64,000 nt of DNA, taken from the NCBI GenBank assembly GCA_043769985.1, contig JAYVIV010000213.1:8846-72845 (forward strand). The letters are read 5' to 3'. Made by a program: the position numbers and the translations under genes. The notes under the pieces were generated by a model, which saw only the letters and a list, made by a program, of their open reading frames with translations, made no database searches and was not told where the DNA came from. Source of the DNA: Arcicella sp043769985 (GTDB taxonomy: Bacteria > Bacteroidota > Bacteroidia > Cytophagales > Spirosomataceae). Below, piece by piece: positions 18,358 to 26,313 of this stretch (positions within the stretch are counted from its first letter, which is position 1; every line of letters begins with the position of its first letter).

Positions 18358-18744
18358 TCATTTAATCGCAATTGCCATCACTTTAATCCTGCCATCAAAA
18401 GGCAAGGCGGCGGCTTGGTAAACCGTTCTTGCTGGTTTGCGTCCTGCTTCAAAAAGGGAATCGTAGAATTGATTTATAACAGAAGTGTCCTTTAAATCTA
18501 TGAAAGCCAAGTCGATAAATACAATGTCTTCTTTTGAGAAACCAGCTTCTTTCAAAATAGCAAAAACGTTGTTAAAAGCCAACTGAGCTTGTTCCAGCGT
18601 AGTTCCACCCACAAAAAATCCATTTCTATCAACCGCTAATTGTCCGCTGACATGGCAATAATTTCCTGCCACTACGGCATTGCTTATAGGTGCGGTTGGC
18701 GTGGGGATGTTCTCGCCTTTGGTTATGTAGGTTTTTGGGGTCAT
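18358..18744 (-). CDS. RidA/YjgF-family enamine/imine deaminase
   Basis: The 128-residue protein matches the RidA family in length and pattern: GNYCHVSGQLAVDRNG near residue 27, QAQLAFNNVFAILKEAGFS near 53, and the substrate-binding arginine in RKPARTVYQAAALPFDGRIKV near 103. Family members hydrolyse reactive enamines and imines made by PLP enzymes. It is a single gene divergent from the DUF6934-like cassette. Confidence 0.92.
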   Translation of the reverse strand: MTPKTYITKGENIPTPTAPISNAVVAGNYCHVSGQLAVDRNGFFVGGTTLEQAQLAFNNVFAILKEAGFSKEDIVFIDLAFIDLKDTSVINQFYDSLFEAGRKPARTVYQAAALPFDGRIKVMAIAIK

Positions 18745-18862
18745 GTTGTAAATCCTCTTTATTTTAAAGTCAAATGTTATTTTTTAAAGATAGGGATTGT
18801 TATTATTGAACATAGATATTACCTTTATAATCACGAATAAGCATACAATTTACCACTAATAA

Positions 18863-19354
18863 ATGCAAATAGAAAAATACAGAACTGAATCTACCGTTGA
18901 TAATTTGATTTATACTTTTGAAAGTGTTGGAGAGAAAGTAATTAATAAAATGGTGGTTTATACCAGAATCAAAGACCCTCGTACAATTGCTTTACCTCCA
19001 AATACAATTGTTTTTAATTTAGCTTTTGGTGATTGGGATTCAGAAACTGATTATTTGGACGACCAAGTAGAAAGTAAAAATAGGGATACTGAAAAAGTGT
19101 TGGCTACGGTAGCTAATACTGCGTTTGAGTTCTGGGAAGAATATCCTGATGCACTGATATTTTTTAGAGGTAGCCAACCAACGGGTGAAAAAGCACGTAG
19201 GACTCGTCTTTATCAAATGAAAATTAATCGGTATTTTGCTGATATAAGCCTTATTGCCGATGTCAGAGGATTTGAGAATTATGGTTGGGAACAATTTATG
19301 GTTGACAAAAATTACATCGCATTTTTGATTTCACAAAAAAATCAAGTATTTTAG
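18863..19354 (+). CDS. DUF6934-like protein, intact copy
   Basis: The 163-residue soluble protein (KYRTESTVDNLIYTFESVGE; LATVANTAFEFWEEYPDALI; FFRGSQPTGEKARRTRLYQM) belongs to a Bacteroidota family I believe is DUF6934. It has no known function and is often followed by a small gene. Here a 67-codon gene starts 4 bp after its stop. A frameshifted second copy of the pair lies just downstream. Size and pairing resemble a toxin/antitoxin module, but that is inference only. Confidence 0.7.
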   Translation: MQIEKYRTESTVDNLIYTFESVGEKVINKMVVYTRIKDPRTIALPPNTIVFNLAFGDWDSETDYLDDQVESKNRDTEKVLATVANTAFEFWEEYPDALIFFRGSQPTGEKARRTRLYQMKINRYFADISLIADVRGFENYGWEQFMVDKNYIAFLISQKNQVF

Positions 19355-19358
19355 TATC

Positions 19359-19562
19359 ATGAAAACACAAACAAGTATTACGAAAAATGGATATGTATTT
19401 GAGCGAAGTACATACAATCCTGCTCTTGATTATTTGATAGGGAAAGAATTATTTAAAGAGAAAGTTGATGCTGCCAGAGCATTCCTAAAAGAGCATGGAC
19501 TGCCAAAAGATATAGTTGATGAATTGAATAGAAAAGCGAATTTAGAAAAAAATAATTCATAA
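19359..19562 (+). CDS. small partner of DUF6934-like protein
   Basis: A 67-residue helical, charged protein (YNPALDYLIGKELFKEKVDA, then AFLKEHGLPKDIVDELNRKA). It starts 4 bp after the larger gene and is followed within 10 bp by a terminator, so the two form a closed transcription unit. A degenerate homologue occupies the same place in the second cassette (20254-20427). I do not recognise a named family. Confidence 0.7.
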   Translation: MKTQTSITKNGYVFERSTYNPALDYLIGKELFKEKVDAARAFLKEHGLPKDIVDELNRKANLEKNNS

Positions 19563-19570
19563 CAAAAAAC

Positions 19571-19600
19571 GCCTCTGTTTGATTGACAGAGGCATTTTTG
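19571..19600 (+). terminator. terminator of first DUF6934 cassette
   Basis: GCCTCTGT pairs with ACAGAGGC and is followed by a T-rich run. The same hairpin recurs at 20410-20441. Confidence 0.85.
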
Positions 19601-19742
19601 TTGTTTTTGAGTAAAATAATTATTTAAGAATCATGAAAATAATAACTTAAAAATTATTTTTTTGCATTTCAACGAAAATACCTTTAATTTTCGTTCAGTG
19701 TTTTTTACACAGCCATTATTTTAAAAATTACGTTTAACCACA

Positions 19743-20216
19743 TGAAATTAGAAGCATATAATTTAGGGGCAGAAGACATCTATTCGGAAAATTTTGAGTT
19801 TTATAGTGAAGGAGAAAAGAGTTTTTTTAATGGTTGTTAATTATTCATTTTTAGGTTACGAACATTTTACCAATAAACCAGTTTATAATCTCGGGTTTGG
19901 CGTTTTGACTATTAACCCAGAAACGGGAGAGGAAGAAATTGATGATAAAATAAAGACAAATAATGGCGATAAAGCTAAAATTTTAGCCACAGTTGCTTTA
20001 ACAGCGAAAGCATTTTTTAGTAAGCATCCAGCATCTATTATTTATTTCGAAGGAAGTTCACCATCAAGAATTAGAACCTATCAGATTTTGATTAGTCAAT
20101 ATTACGATATTTTGAAAGAAGATTTCTTTATTCGATGTTATGAAGTGGAAAGTGAATTACCCGTTGAATTTCAAAAGAATAAAAATTATCTCTCTTTTTT
20201 GATAGAAAAAAGGTAA
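19743..20216 (+). pseudogene. DUF6934-like protein, frameshifted second copy
   Basis: ATG at 19743 opens MKLEAYNLGAEDIYSENFEF and continues YSEGEKSFF to a stop after a run of seven T (19822-19828). The rest of the protein (MVVNYSFLGYEHFTNKPVYN onward to EKNKNYLSFLIEKR-like end) continues in the next frame. Deleting one T joins the two parts in the register of the intact copy at 18863. This may be a true frameshift, a slippage-controlled switch, or a sequencing error. The two copies are clearly related but diverged, so the duplication is not recent. Confidence 0.75.
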
Positions 20217-20253
20217 GTAAAGTTATATTTGTATCACAAAATGATTAGGCAAT

Positions 20254-20427
20254 ATGATAATCTCAAAAGAAAAAGAATCTCATTTTAAATATAACCCACG
20301 ATTAGATAATGTTAATCGTGATATTCTGTTTAAAGACAAAATAGATAGGGCTAAACATTTCCTAACTGAAAAAGGAATGTTAGTAGCGACTGAAAATAAA
20401 GAAACAAAAATGCCTCTGTTTGAATGA
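20254..20427 (+). CDS. degenerate small partner, second cassette
   Basis: A 57-residue frame (SHFKYNPRLDNVNRDILFKD, AKHFLTEKGM) aligns with the small partner at 19359. Its last codons (MPLFE, stop) lie inside the terminator stem, unlike the first copy, which stops before the hairpin. This suggests the original stop was lost. It may be decaying along with the frameshifted gene before it. Confidence 0.55.
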   Translation: MIISKEKESHFKYNPRLDNVNRDILFKDKIDRAKHFLTEKGMLVATENKETKMPLFE

Positions 20428-20441
20428 CAGAGGCATTTTTT
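20410..20441 (+). terminator. terminator of second DUF6934 cassette
   Basis: ATGCCTCTGT pairs with ACAGAGGCAT, then TTTTTTG. It is nearly identical to the hairpin at 19571 and separates the cassette from the convergent nuclease-like gene, which ends 2 bp later. Confidence 0.85.
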
Positions 20442-20442
20442 G

Positions 20443-21423
20443 TTATAGAGTATCTTTCTCAATTGGAATATTATTGTCTTTGCAATATTGTTCAACTTCT
20501 GAATCATTGATAAAATACTTATCACAAAATTCGTCAAGTTCCTTTTCAGTTGATTTATAATACCGTTCCTCCGCAGTCATTAACTTTTCTGTTTGCTCAA
20601 TAAATTGTTCAAATTCCTTATTTATTTTACAGAGTTTATCAATAGTTTTAAAATCCAAATCTCTATATTTAGCTTGAAAAAGCACTTTACTTTTATATGG
20701 ATTTGCATTAAGTTTAATAACCCCAATTCCAAAAGATTGATTTAATCTTTCCATTTCTTCCATCAAGCTATCACTAAATTCAAAGGCAACTAAATAACCA
20801 TAATTTGCCCAACTCGAATTAGATACAGCTTGGAAAAATGCTTTTTTTAGTTCACTATCACTATTTATTTCTCTTTTTAATTCGTATGAACTTATTTTAA
20901 AAGTATCCATACGATTGATTGATTTAAGAAAATTTTGACTCGCCTTTGTGTGAAGATTCAGAAAGCGAATGCCAACCATATCTGGATGCGTCCAAATTTG
21001 ATTACTGTCTTTTCCGAAAGTGGATTGCTCATGAAAAATGGTTTTCGAGTAAATTGATGTATTTTTCAAATAACTACTCAATAATTTATGTAAATCCCTT
21101 TCTTCATAAGTCTTTACCTTACCTGTTTTTTTAGGTTCTTCTACGTCCTTTTCCAAGGTATTTATCAGAATATCAATACTAATATTTTCCTCATTTTTGG
21201 TGAGGTAATAAGAATATTTTCCTCCTGTTTCCTTAATTCTTTTTACTCTTGAATCACCATATCTTATAAAATCTCCAAGTAAAGCTGAAACAGTAGCTTC
21301 TGGGGTTTTTGCTGTACCAAAATCAATATATTTATTTTCAATAATATGATTACAGACTTCTAAATAATTAGTAGTTCTATTAATATCTTCTAAACTTTTT
21401 AGAATTGCCTCTTTTACAGTCAT
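20443..21423 (-). CDS. HARE-HTH protein with restriction-endonuclease-like core
   Basis: The 326-residue protein begins with a winged-helix HARE-HTH-like domain (residues 1-75; KEAILKSLEDINRTTNYLEV, TVSALLGDFIRYGDSRVKRI). Its central part holds an acidic WTHPDMVGIRF segment (about 145-155) and SYELKREI (about 180-187), the spacing expected of a PD-(D/E)xK nuclease. This resembles the COG2958 group of predicted nucleases. The C-terminal 80 residues are helical and charged. No methyltransferase is adjacent. It starts far from other - strand genes and seems to stand alone. A role in DNA defence is inferred. Confidence 0.6.
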   Translation of the reverse strand: MTVKEAILKSLEDINRTTNYLEVCNHIIENKYIDFGTAKTPEATVSALLGDFIRYGDSRVKRIKETGGKYSYYLTKNEENISIDILINTLEKDVEEPKKTGKVKTYEERDLHKLLSSYLKNTSIYSKTIFHEQSTFGKDSNQIWTHPDMVGIRFLNLHTKASQNFLKSINRMDTFKISSYELKREINSDSELKKAFFQAVSNSSWANYGYLVAFEFSDSLMEEMERLNQSFGIGVIKLNANPYKSKVLFQAKYRDLDFKTIDKLCKINKEFEQFIEQTEKLMTAEERYYKSTEKELDEFCDKYFINDSEVEQYCKDNNIPIEKDTL

Positions 21424-21588
21424 CTAAGTTATAAATTAGTTGTTAATTGATTGAGTCAATGTAATTACGAGCAAAGTAAAGTAGTATATTTGGAACCAGA
21501 GAAGGCATTCAAACACCCTCCCAAATTCCAACAGATTGCTTCGCTATGCTCGCAATGACAGCTTTCAAGCATTTTTTTAAAGAAAACC

Positions 21589-23778
21589 CTACAAATTCTT
21601 CTCCAAAAACCCAGTCATCATCGTAAACAAATGCAAGCGAGTATTACCCCCATAAATACCATGATTTTTGTTGGGATAATAGAACGATTGGAACTGTTTG
21701 TTGGCTTTGATGAGGGCATCTTCCAATGATATAGAGTTTTGAAAATGTACGTTATCGTCGCCTGTGCCGTGTACTAATAGGAAATTACCTTTTAGGTTTT
21801 TGGCGTAGGTTACGGGTGAGTTTTCGTCATAACCTGTGGCGTTTTCTTGGGGTGTTCTCAGGAATCTTTCGGTGTAAATGGTGTCATAAAAACGCCAGTT
21901 GGTTACGGGTGCTACGGCAATGGCGGTTTTGAAATAATCTGCCCCTTGAAACAAACAATTAGACGACATATATCCCCCATACGACCAACCAAAAATCCCG
22001 ATTCTACCTTTATCCACGTAAGGCAATGAACCCCAATATTTTGCCGCTTCAATTTGGTCTTTTACCTCCAATTTACCCAAATTCAAATAGGTAACTTTCT
22101 TGAAATCAGCTCCTTTTCCGCCCGTTCCACGATTGTCCACGCAAGCCACGATGTAGCCTTTTTGTGCCAAATGCTGAAACCACATTCCGTTGGAAGCATC
22201 AAATTGATTCAAAACTTGCTGACTTCCTGGACCTCCGTACAAGAACATGAATACTGGATATTTTTTCTTTGGGTCAAAATCAGTTGGCTTAATCATCCAT
22301 GCGTTCAATTCGATATTTTCGGAGGTTTTGATGGTCATAAATTCCTTTGGAGCAATGTTATAATCCTCCAATTTCTTGCGTAGAGCGGCATTATCTTCTA
22401 AAACTTTCACTAATTCACCCGTTTGAGCTTTGTGCAAACTGACTTTCAAAGGACTATCCGAGGCGGTATTGCTGAGAATATAAAATTTAAAATCCTTACT
22501 AAAATTAGCAGAATTCATGCCTTTTTCCGAAGTCAGTTGTTTCTTTAATTTTCCGTCTAATGAAATACTGAAAAGCTGTCTTTCAATATTCGACATTTCC
22601 ATTGAGGTAAAATATAAGGTCTTTGATTTTTCGTCAATACCGTAGAAATCAGCAACTTCCCAATTACCCGTCGTGATTTGGCGAATCAATTTTCCTGTTA
22701 TATCGTACAAATACAAGTGCTTGAAACCGTCTTTTTCTGATGACATGACGAAGCTTTTATTATCCGCTAAATAATACACATCGTCCGCAAAATTCTCAAC
22801 GTCCACGTAAGTTTTACTTTCTTCCGTTAAAATCACGTTCGTTTTGCCCGTGCTTGCCTGTGCATGAAGGATTTCCATTTTGTTTTGCAAACGATTTAAT
22901 CTGTTCAAAGACAGCACATTAGCATCATTTGTCCAACGAATTCTTGGAATATATTGGTCGGTTTCTTTGCCAATATCCACCCTCACGGTTTTGCTATCAG
23001 TCAAGTTGAAAATTGATACCGTTACGATAGAATTTGCCTCGCCCGCTTTGGGATATTTATACTTATAATCAACGGGATAAAGTTTGCCCCAAGTCTGCAT
23101 ATTATACTCAGGAACTTTGGTTTCATCGAAAGAAATAAAAGCAATTTTTTTGCTATCGGGCGACCATTGAAAGGCTTTTGCAAACGAAAATTCTTCTTCA
23201 TAAACCCAGTCGCAAGCCCCGTTAATAATGTGATTCCACTTACCATCGGTCGTGATTTGCTTCTCGGTCATGGTAGCTAAATCGACCATGTACATATTAT
23301 TCAAACGTACAAAAGCCACCTTTGAACCATCGGGCGAGAAAGTAGCAAACATTTGTTTTCCGCCTTTGGATAATTGAGCTAACTTCTTGGTTTTAAGGTC
23401 ATAAACAAAATTTTCTTCCCGTGAAGAACGGCGATAAATTGGCTCGCTTTCCGTAGAAACTAAGATTTTTTGTTCATCTGACGAAAGGGAATAATCTTCC
23501 AAAGCAACTTTTTTACCTAAATTTTCAACACTTGTGGCAGCATCAAAAAGCGTGGCAACGGCAGCTCCGTCTGTTACTTGATGTTTAACAATTTTCTCAC
23601 CTTCCAAAGCCGAATAAAACGCTCCATCTTTCATCCAGTTTATTTGCTGAACGCTATTTGAACGGAATGTTCCTTTCGACCATATATCTTCGAGAGTGAT
23701 GTTTTTCTTTTGAGCCGTAAGCGTTGAGCTTTGAGCAATGAGGATGATTAGTAGGAATAATTTGATTGATTTTTTCAC
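21589..23778 (-). CDS. S9B dipeptidyl-peptidase IV
   Basis: The 729-residue exported protein (signal peptide MKKSIKLFLLIILIAQSSTL) has an N-terminal beta-propeller (about 40-470; the DPP4 glutamate motif DWVYEEEF near 190 binds the substrate amino terminus). A C-terminal alpha/beta-hydrolase follows: nucleophile serine in GWSYGGYMS near 606, aspartate in LVHGTGDDNVHF, histidine in YPNKNHGIYG. It removes X-Pro dipeptides from peptides in the periplasm. HepT lies 5 bp upstream of its start on the same strand, so some read-through is likely. Confidence 0.95.
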   Translation of the reverse strand: MKKSIKLFLLIILIAQSSTLTAQKKNITLEDIWSKGTFRSNSVQQINWMKDGAFYSALEGEKIVKHQVTDGAAVATLFDAATSVENLGKKVALEDYSLSSDEQKILVSTESEPIYRRSSREENFVYDLKTKKLAQLSKGGKQMFATFSPDGSKVAFVRLNNMYMVDLATMTEKQITTDGKWNHIINGACDWVYEEEFSFAKAFQWSPDSKKIAFISFDETKVPEYNMQTWGKLYPVDYKYKYPKAGEANSIVTVSIFNLTDSKTVRVDIGKETDQYIPRIRWTNDANVLSLNRLNRLQNKMEILHAQASTGKTNVILTEESKTYVDVENFADDVYYLADNKSFVMSSEKDGFKHLYLYDITGKLIRQITTGNWEVADFYGIDEKSKTLYFTSMEMSNIERQLFSISLDGKLKKQLTSEKGMNSANFSKDFKFYILSNTASDSPLKVSLHKAQTGELVKVLEDNAALRKKLEDYNIAPKEFMTIKTSENIELNAWMIKPTDFDPKKKYPVFMFLYGGPGSQQVLNQFDASNGMWFQHLAQKGYIVACVDNRGTGGKGADFKKVTYLNLGKLEVKDQIEAAKYWGSLPYVDKGRIGIFGWSYGGYMSSNCLFQGADYFKTAIAVAPVTNWRFYDTIYTERFLRTPQENATGYDENSPVTYAKNLKGNFLLVHGTGDDNVHFQNSISLEDALIKANKQFQSFYYPNKNHGIYGGNTRLHLFTMMTGFLEKNL

Positions 23779-23783
23779 TTTGT

Positions 23784-24137
23784 TTATTTGGTTTCTAATT
23801 GGTTGATGATTTCTTGTATTACAATTTTGAGCTTGGGAAGTTCATCTGTGATTACTAATCTAATAAATCCCAAATCCACCCCAAAATATTCATGAATAAC
23901 AATATTTCGGAATCCTTTTATCCCCCTCCACTCAATATTGGGATAATTATTTTTCGTTTCCTCGGTAAGATGGATTGATGCTTCGCCTATAATTTCTAAC
24001 GACCTTTCCAATGCTCTTCTGAACATTAAATTAGTCTCTATTTCATCAAGAGGAAACATTCTTAGGAATAATTCAATTTCAGCAATACAATCCGCAATGT
24101 GTTTTGCCCTTGCCAAATCATCTAATTTACTTTTCAT
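23784..24137 (-). CDS. hepT: HepT-like HEPN ribonuclease toxin
   Basis: The 117-residue helical protein shows the HEPN RNase signature in FRNIVIHEYFG (R, then H five residues on, then Y), the active-site and AMP-acceptor region of HepT toxins. The RALERSLEIIGEASIHL helix is also typical. It overlaps the MntA-like gene by 11 bp, in the usual antitoxin-first order. MntA neutralises HepT by adding AMP to the tyrosine of that motif. Only 5 bp separate it from the peptidase gene. Confidence 0.88.
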   Translation of the reverse strand: MKSKLDDLARAKHIADCIAEIELFLRMFPLDEIETNLMFRRALERSLEIIGEASIHLTEETKNNYPNIEWRGIKGFRNIVIHEYFGVDLGFIRLVITDELPKLKIVIQEIINQLETK

Positions 24138-24420
24138 ATATTAAAATTTTATCGTTTTCTACATAAGGCAAAATATACTTAGATATGCTTCCACGAGTCA
24201 ATAAATCAACATCTTTGAAAAGCAAATCTTTTAAGTCTTCTAACATTCCACCAAACTGAAAACCTCCCACTCTGGCTTCGGGGTCCAAATCCACCAAAAT
24301 ATCCACATCACTCTCTGGCGTTTCCTCATTACGGGCATACGAGCCAAAAATATAGACCTTCTTTACGGCAGGTTTATCTTTGAAATATTCAATGATTTTT
24401 TGATTGATTTGTACGTTCAT
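24127..24420 (-). CDS. mntA: MntA-like minimal nucleotidyltransferase antitoxin
   Basis: The 97-residue protein (start MNVQINQ; an ATG nine codons upstream is possible) has the minimal nucleotidyltransferase motif GSYARNEETPESDVDILVDL, i.e. GSx10DxD, which binds ATP and metal. A further acidic residue, in LLFKDVDLLT, completes the site. It would AMPylate the HepT partner encoded directly downstream. Confidence 0.88.
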   Translation of the reverse strand: MNVQINQKIIEYFKDKPAVKKVYIFGSYARNEETPESDVDILVDLDPEARVGGFQFGGMLEDLKDLLFKDVDLLTRGSISKYILPYVENDKILIYEK

Positions 24421-24457
24421 AGCTTCATCAATTTGTTGTTTCACCAAAGTTAAAAAA

Positions 24458-24488
24458 AATAGGCAATAAAACTGATTTATTGCCTATT
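24458..24488 (-). terminator. terminator after plug-repeat protein
   Basis: AATAGGCAATAAA pairs with TTTATTGCCTATT, and the - strand then reads eight T. It lies directly beyond the stop of the gene ending at 24495. Confidence 0.88.
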
Positions 24489-24494
24489 GACGTT

Positions 24495-25841
24495 TTATTC
24501 TATTTTCTTCTTCCGATAAATAACCACCCCATATTCCGCCCGTTTCCCGTATTTTGAAATGGCATCGCAGCCCTCCAAAGATTCCACAAATTCGAGTTCT
24601 TTGGGTTTATATTGTTTGAGCTTTTCAGCGTCAATTTCTTGATTATCAACAAAATAGAGAGGAACAATATCTGGTGATACTTTGCGTAAACGAATTATTT
24701 CTGACATCACTCTTGGAATACTCGTAGCGGCTTTGGCAGTCCAGCGTTCTTTTTCTGTTTTGATAAAAACGGTATCATTGGTATATTTTGGTTCTTGAAA
24801 TTCTTCACCAACTTTGGCAATTCTATTTGAAACTATTTTCGCTCCCGCCACCACATTTATACTCTCCATCGCATCGGCATCAATGGTTTTGCGGTTCACT
24901 TTTTCGGTTTCAAATTCACCATTAATCATGTAAACCGTTCCGTTGGTAGCATAAACGCTTTCTCTAAACGAAATAAACTGTTCTGGACTCGTCAGAAGCG
25001 TATCTTTAATGACCTTCCATTTTTCGTTTTTATCCTGAATTTCTCCGATTACCCAAGTGTTTGCCAACGTCCAATCCAAGTTGAATTTTGACTCAATCGT
25101 AGTCACTGAAATTAGACCCGATTTTACTTTTCTACCAAAATAAGTTTGAGCGTCTTCCTTACTGAAAACATCAATTTTCTTGACGGTTTCTACATTAATA
25201 TCCTCAAATTCAAACTCTCGACGTTGCAATCTGCCATCAATCATAATTCTTGGTTTATCGGAAAACACAAGGCTATCTGCGGTATTGAAAACGTCTAAAA
25301 CGGGAGAATATGAAGCACATTTGTAGCGAACAGGTTCAAGTGTATTTTGCTTAAAAAGAAAGAAATCTCGGGGTAAATTGGGATGATTTTGATAGACAAT
25401 TGCCCGAGGTTGTTTGTACTTAAAAATAACATCAAATCCCTTCTTTTTTTGATTGTAAATATACGAATAACTCGAATCTTTTTGAACCAAGAGTATATCA
25501 CAATCATTCATTTTCGACAGTATTTTTTTATTCTCAAAACGAATGCCATTTACCGTAATAAAAGCCTTTTCTGGAATGGAATCAAGCGTGTATTTAACGT
25601 TTTTGAAGGCAGCATCCGCAAATGAACGATACCATTGACCTTTCTTTTGTCGTTCATTTGCCGAATCCTTCGGCATTTCAATACCGAACGCCACCGTATC
25701 AACATAAATGAGATTTTTGTGGTAAAAACTGGTAATCGAATAGGCAGTGCCGTTCAAAATTTCAGTCTTTTCTTTCTTTTTCTGAGCAAATCCAGCGAAG
25801 GAAATACAAATGGCGAGCAATAGAAGAGTAGTGTTTTTCAT
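24495..25841 (-). CDS. exported protein with repeated TonB-plug-like units
   Basis: I start the 448-residue product at MKNTTLLLLAICISFAGFAQ (signal peptide); the longer frame lacks one. At least three segments look like the edge of a TonB-receptor plug domain, the '[V/I]-DG...VESIEV' type. They are PRIMIDGRLQRREFEFEDIN then VKKIDVFSKEDAQTYFG, TVYMINGEFETEKVNRK then MESINVVAGAKI, and PLYFVDNQEIDAEKLKQ then VESLEGCDAISKYG. No beta-barrel follows, so it is not a receptor. Its role is unknown; binding a TonB-system partner is speculative. Confidence 0.6.
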   Translation of the reverse strand: MKNTTLLLLAICISFAGFAQKKKEKTEILNGTAYSITSFYHKNLIYVDTVAFGIEMPKDSANERQKKGQWYRSFADAAFKNVKYTLDSIPEKAFITVNGIRFENKKILSKMNDCDILLVQKDSSYSYIYNQKKKGFDVIFKYKQPRAIVYQNHPNLPRDFFLFKQNTLEPVRYKCASYSPVLDVFNTADSLVFSDKPRIMIDGRLQRREFEFEDINVETVKKIDVFSKEDAQTYFGRKVKSGLISVTTIESKFNLDWTLANTWVIGEIQDKNEKWKVIKDTLLTSPEQFISFRESVYATNGTVYMINGEFETEKVNRKTIDADAMESINVVAGAKIVSNRIAKVGEEFQEPKYTNDTVFIKTEKERWTAKAATSIPRVMSEIIRLRKVSPDIVPLYFVDNQEIDAEKLKQYKPKELEFVESLEGCDAISKYGKRAEYGVVIYRKKKIE

Positions 25842-25870
25842 GTTGAGTTTTTTAGGAGTGGGAATGGAAT

Positions 25871-26017
25871 CTGTCTGAGCGACCCTGTCTGAGCGACCCT
25901 GTCTGAATTTGGATTCGTTGGATTGAAGGATTTTTTGGATTAAAAAAGAATAGAGAATAAATCCTAAAAATCCACTAATCTGATACAGTGCGACGTTTCG
26001 CAATCCAAATTCGGACA
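25871..26017. repeat. GTCTGAATTTGGATTC palindrome, copy 1
   Basis: The left arm reads CTGTCTGAGCGACCC twice, then GTCTGAATTTGGATTCG; the right arm ends GCAATCCAAATTCGGAC. Inside are GGATTTTTTGGATT and its relatives. Copies at 29797-29910 and 34408-34515 share the outer GTCTGnGCGACCC and GGATT blocks, which defines a dispersed element of about 110-150 bp. Confidence 0.8.
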
Positions 26018-26189
26018 AAATAACATTATCGCAAATTAACCAACAAATTTACCTTACTCTGTTAATGAAATGTTAATTAACAATTTTAAATCTTCCAAGA
26101 AAAAATTTAATAAATCTATGAAATTATAATCAAGCCTTTTTCATTCAATCGTTTCTATTAACTTTACACAATTTTTGGGCGTATAATGG

Positions 26190-26272
26190 TGATTTGTGAG
26201 TTAGTGAGTTGTGATTTTTTCATTTTGAAGACTATTGCTAAATTCACAAATCACTAACTCACAAATCACAAC
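26190..26272. repeat. GTGAGTTAGTGATTTGTGA palindrome before carB
   Basis: Left arm GATTTGTGAGTTAGTGAG and right arm TCACTAACTCACAAATCAC are complementary. It ends about 40 bp before the carB start and would form a long hairpin in the leader. Confidence 0.75.
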
Positions 26273-26313
26273 TAAGTCCCCTTCTTCCATTCCTCAAAAA
26301 AACAAAAAATAAA

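Larger units (their letters stand above)
25842..26313. other. long non-coding region before carB
   Basis: These 472 bp hold two palindromes (25871-26017 and 26190-26272) and AT-rich sequence between them. I found no ORF and no clear promoter for carB. Confidence 0.6.
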
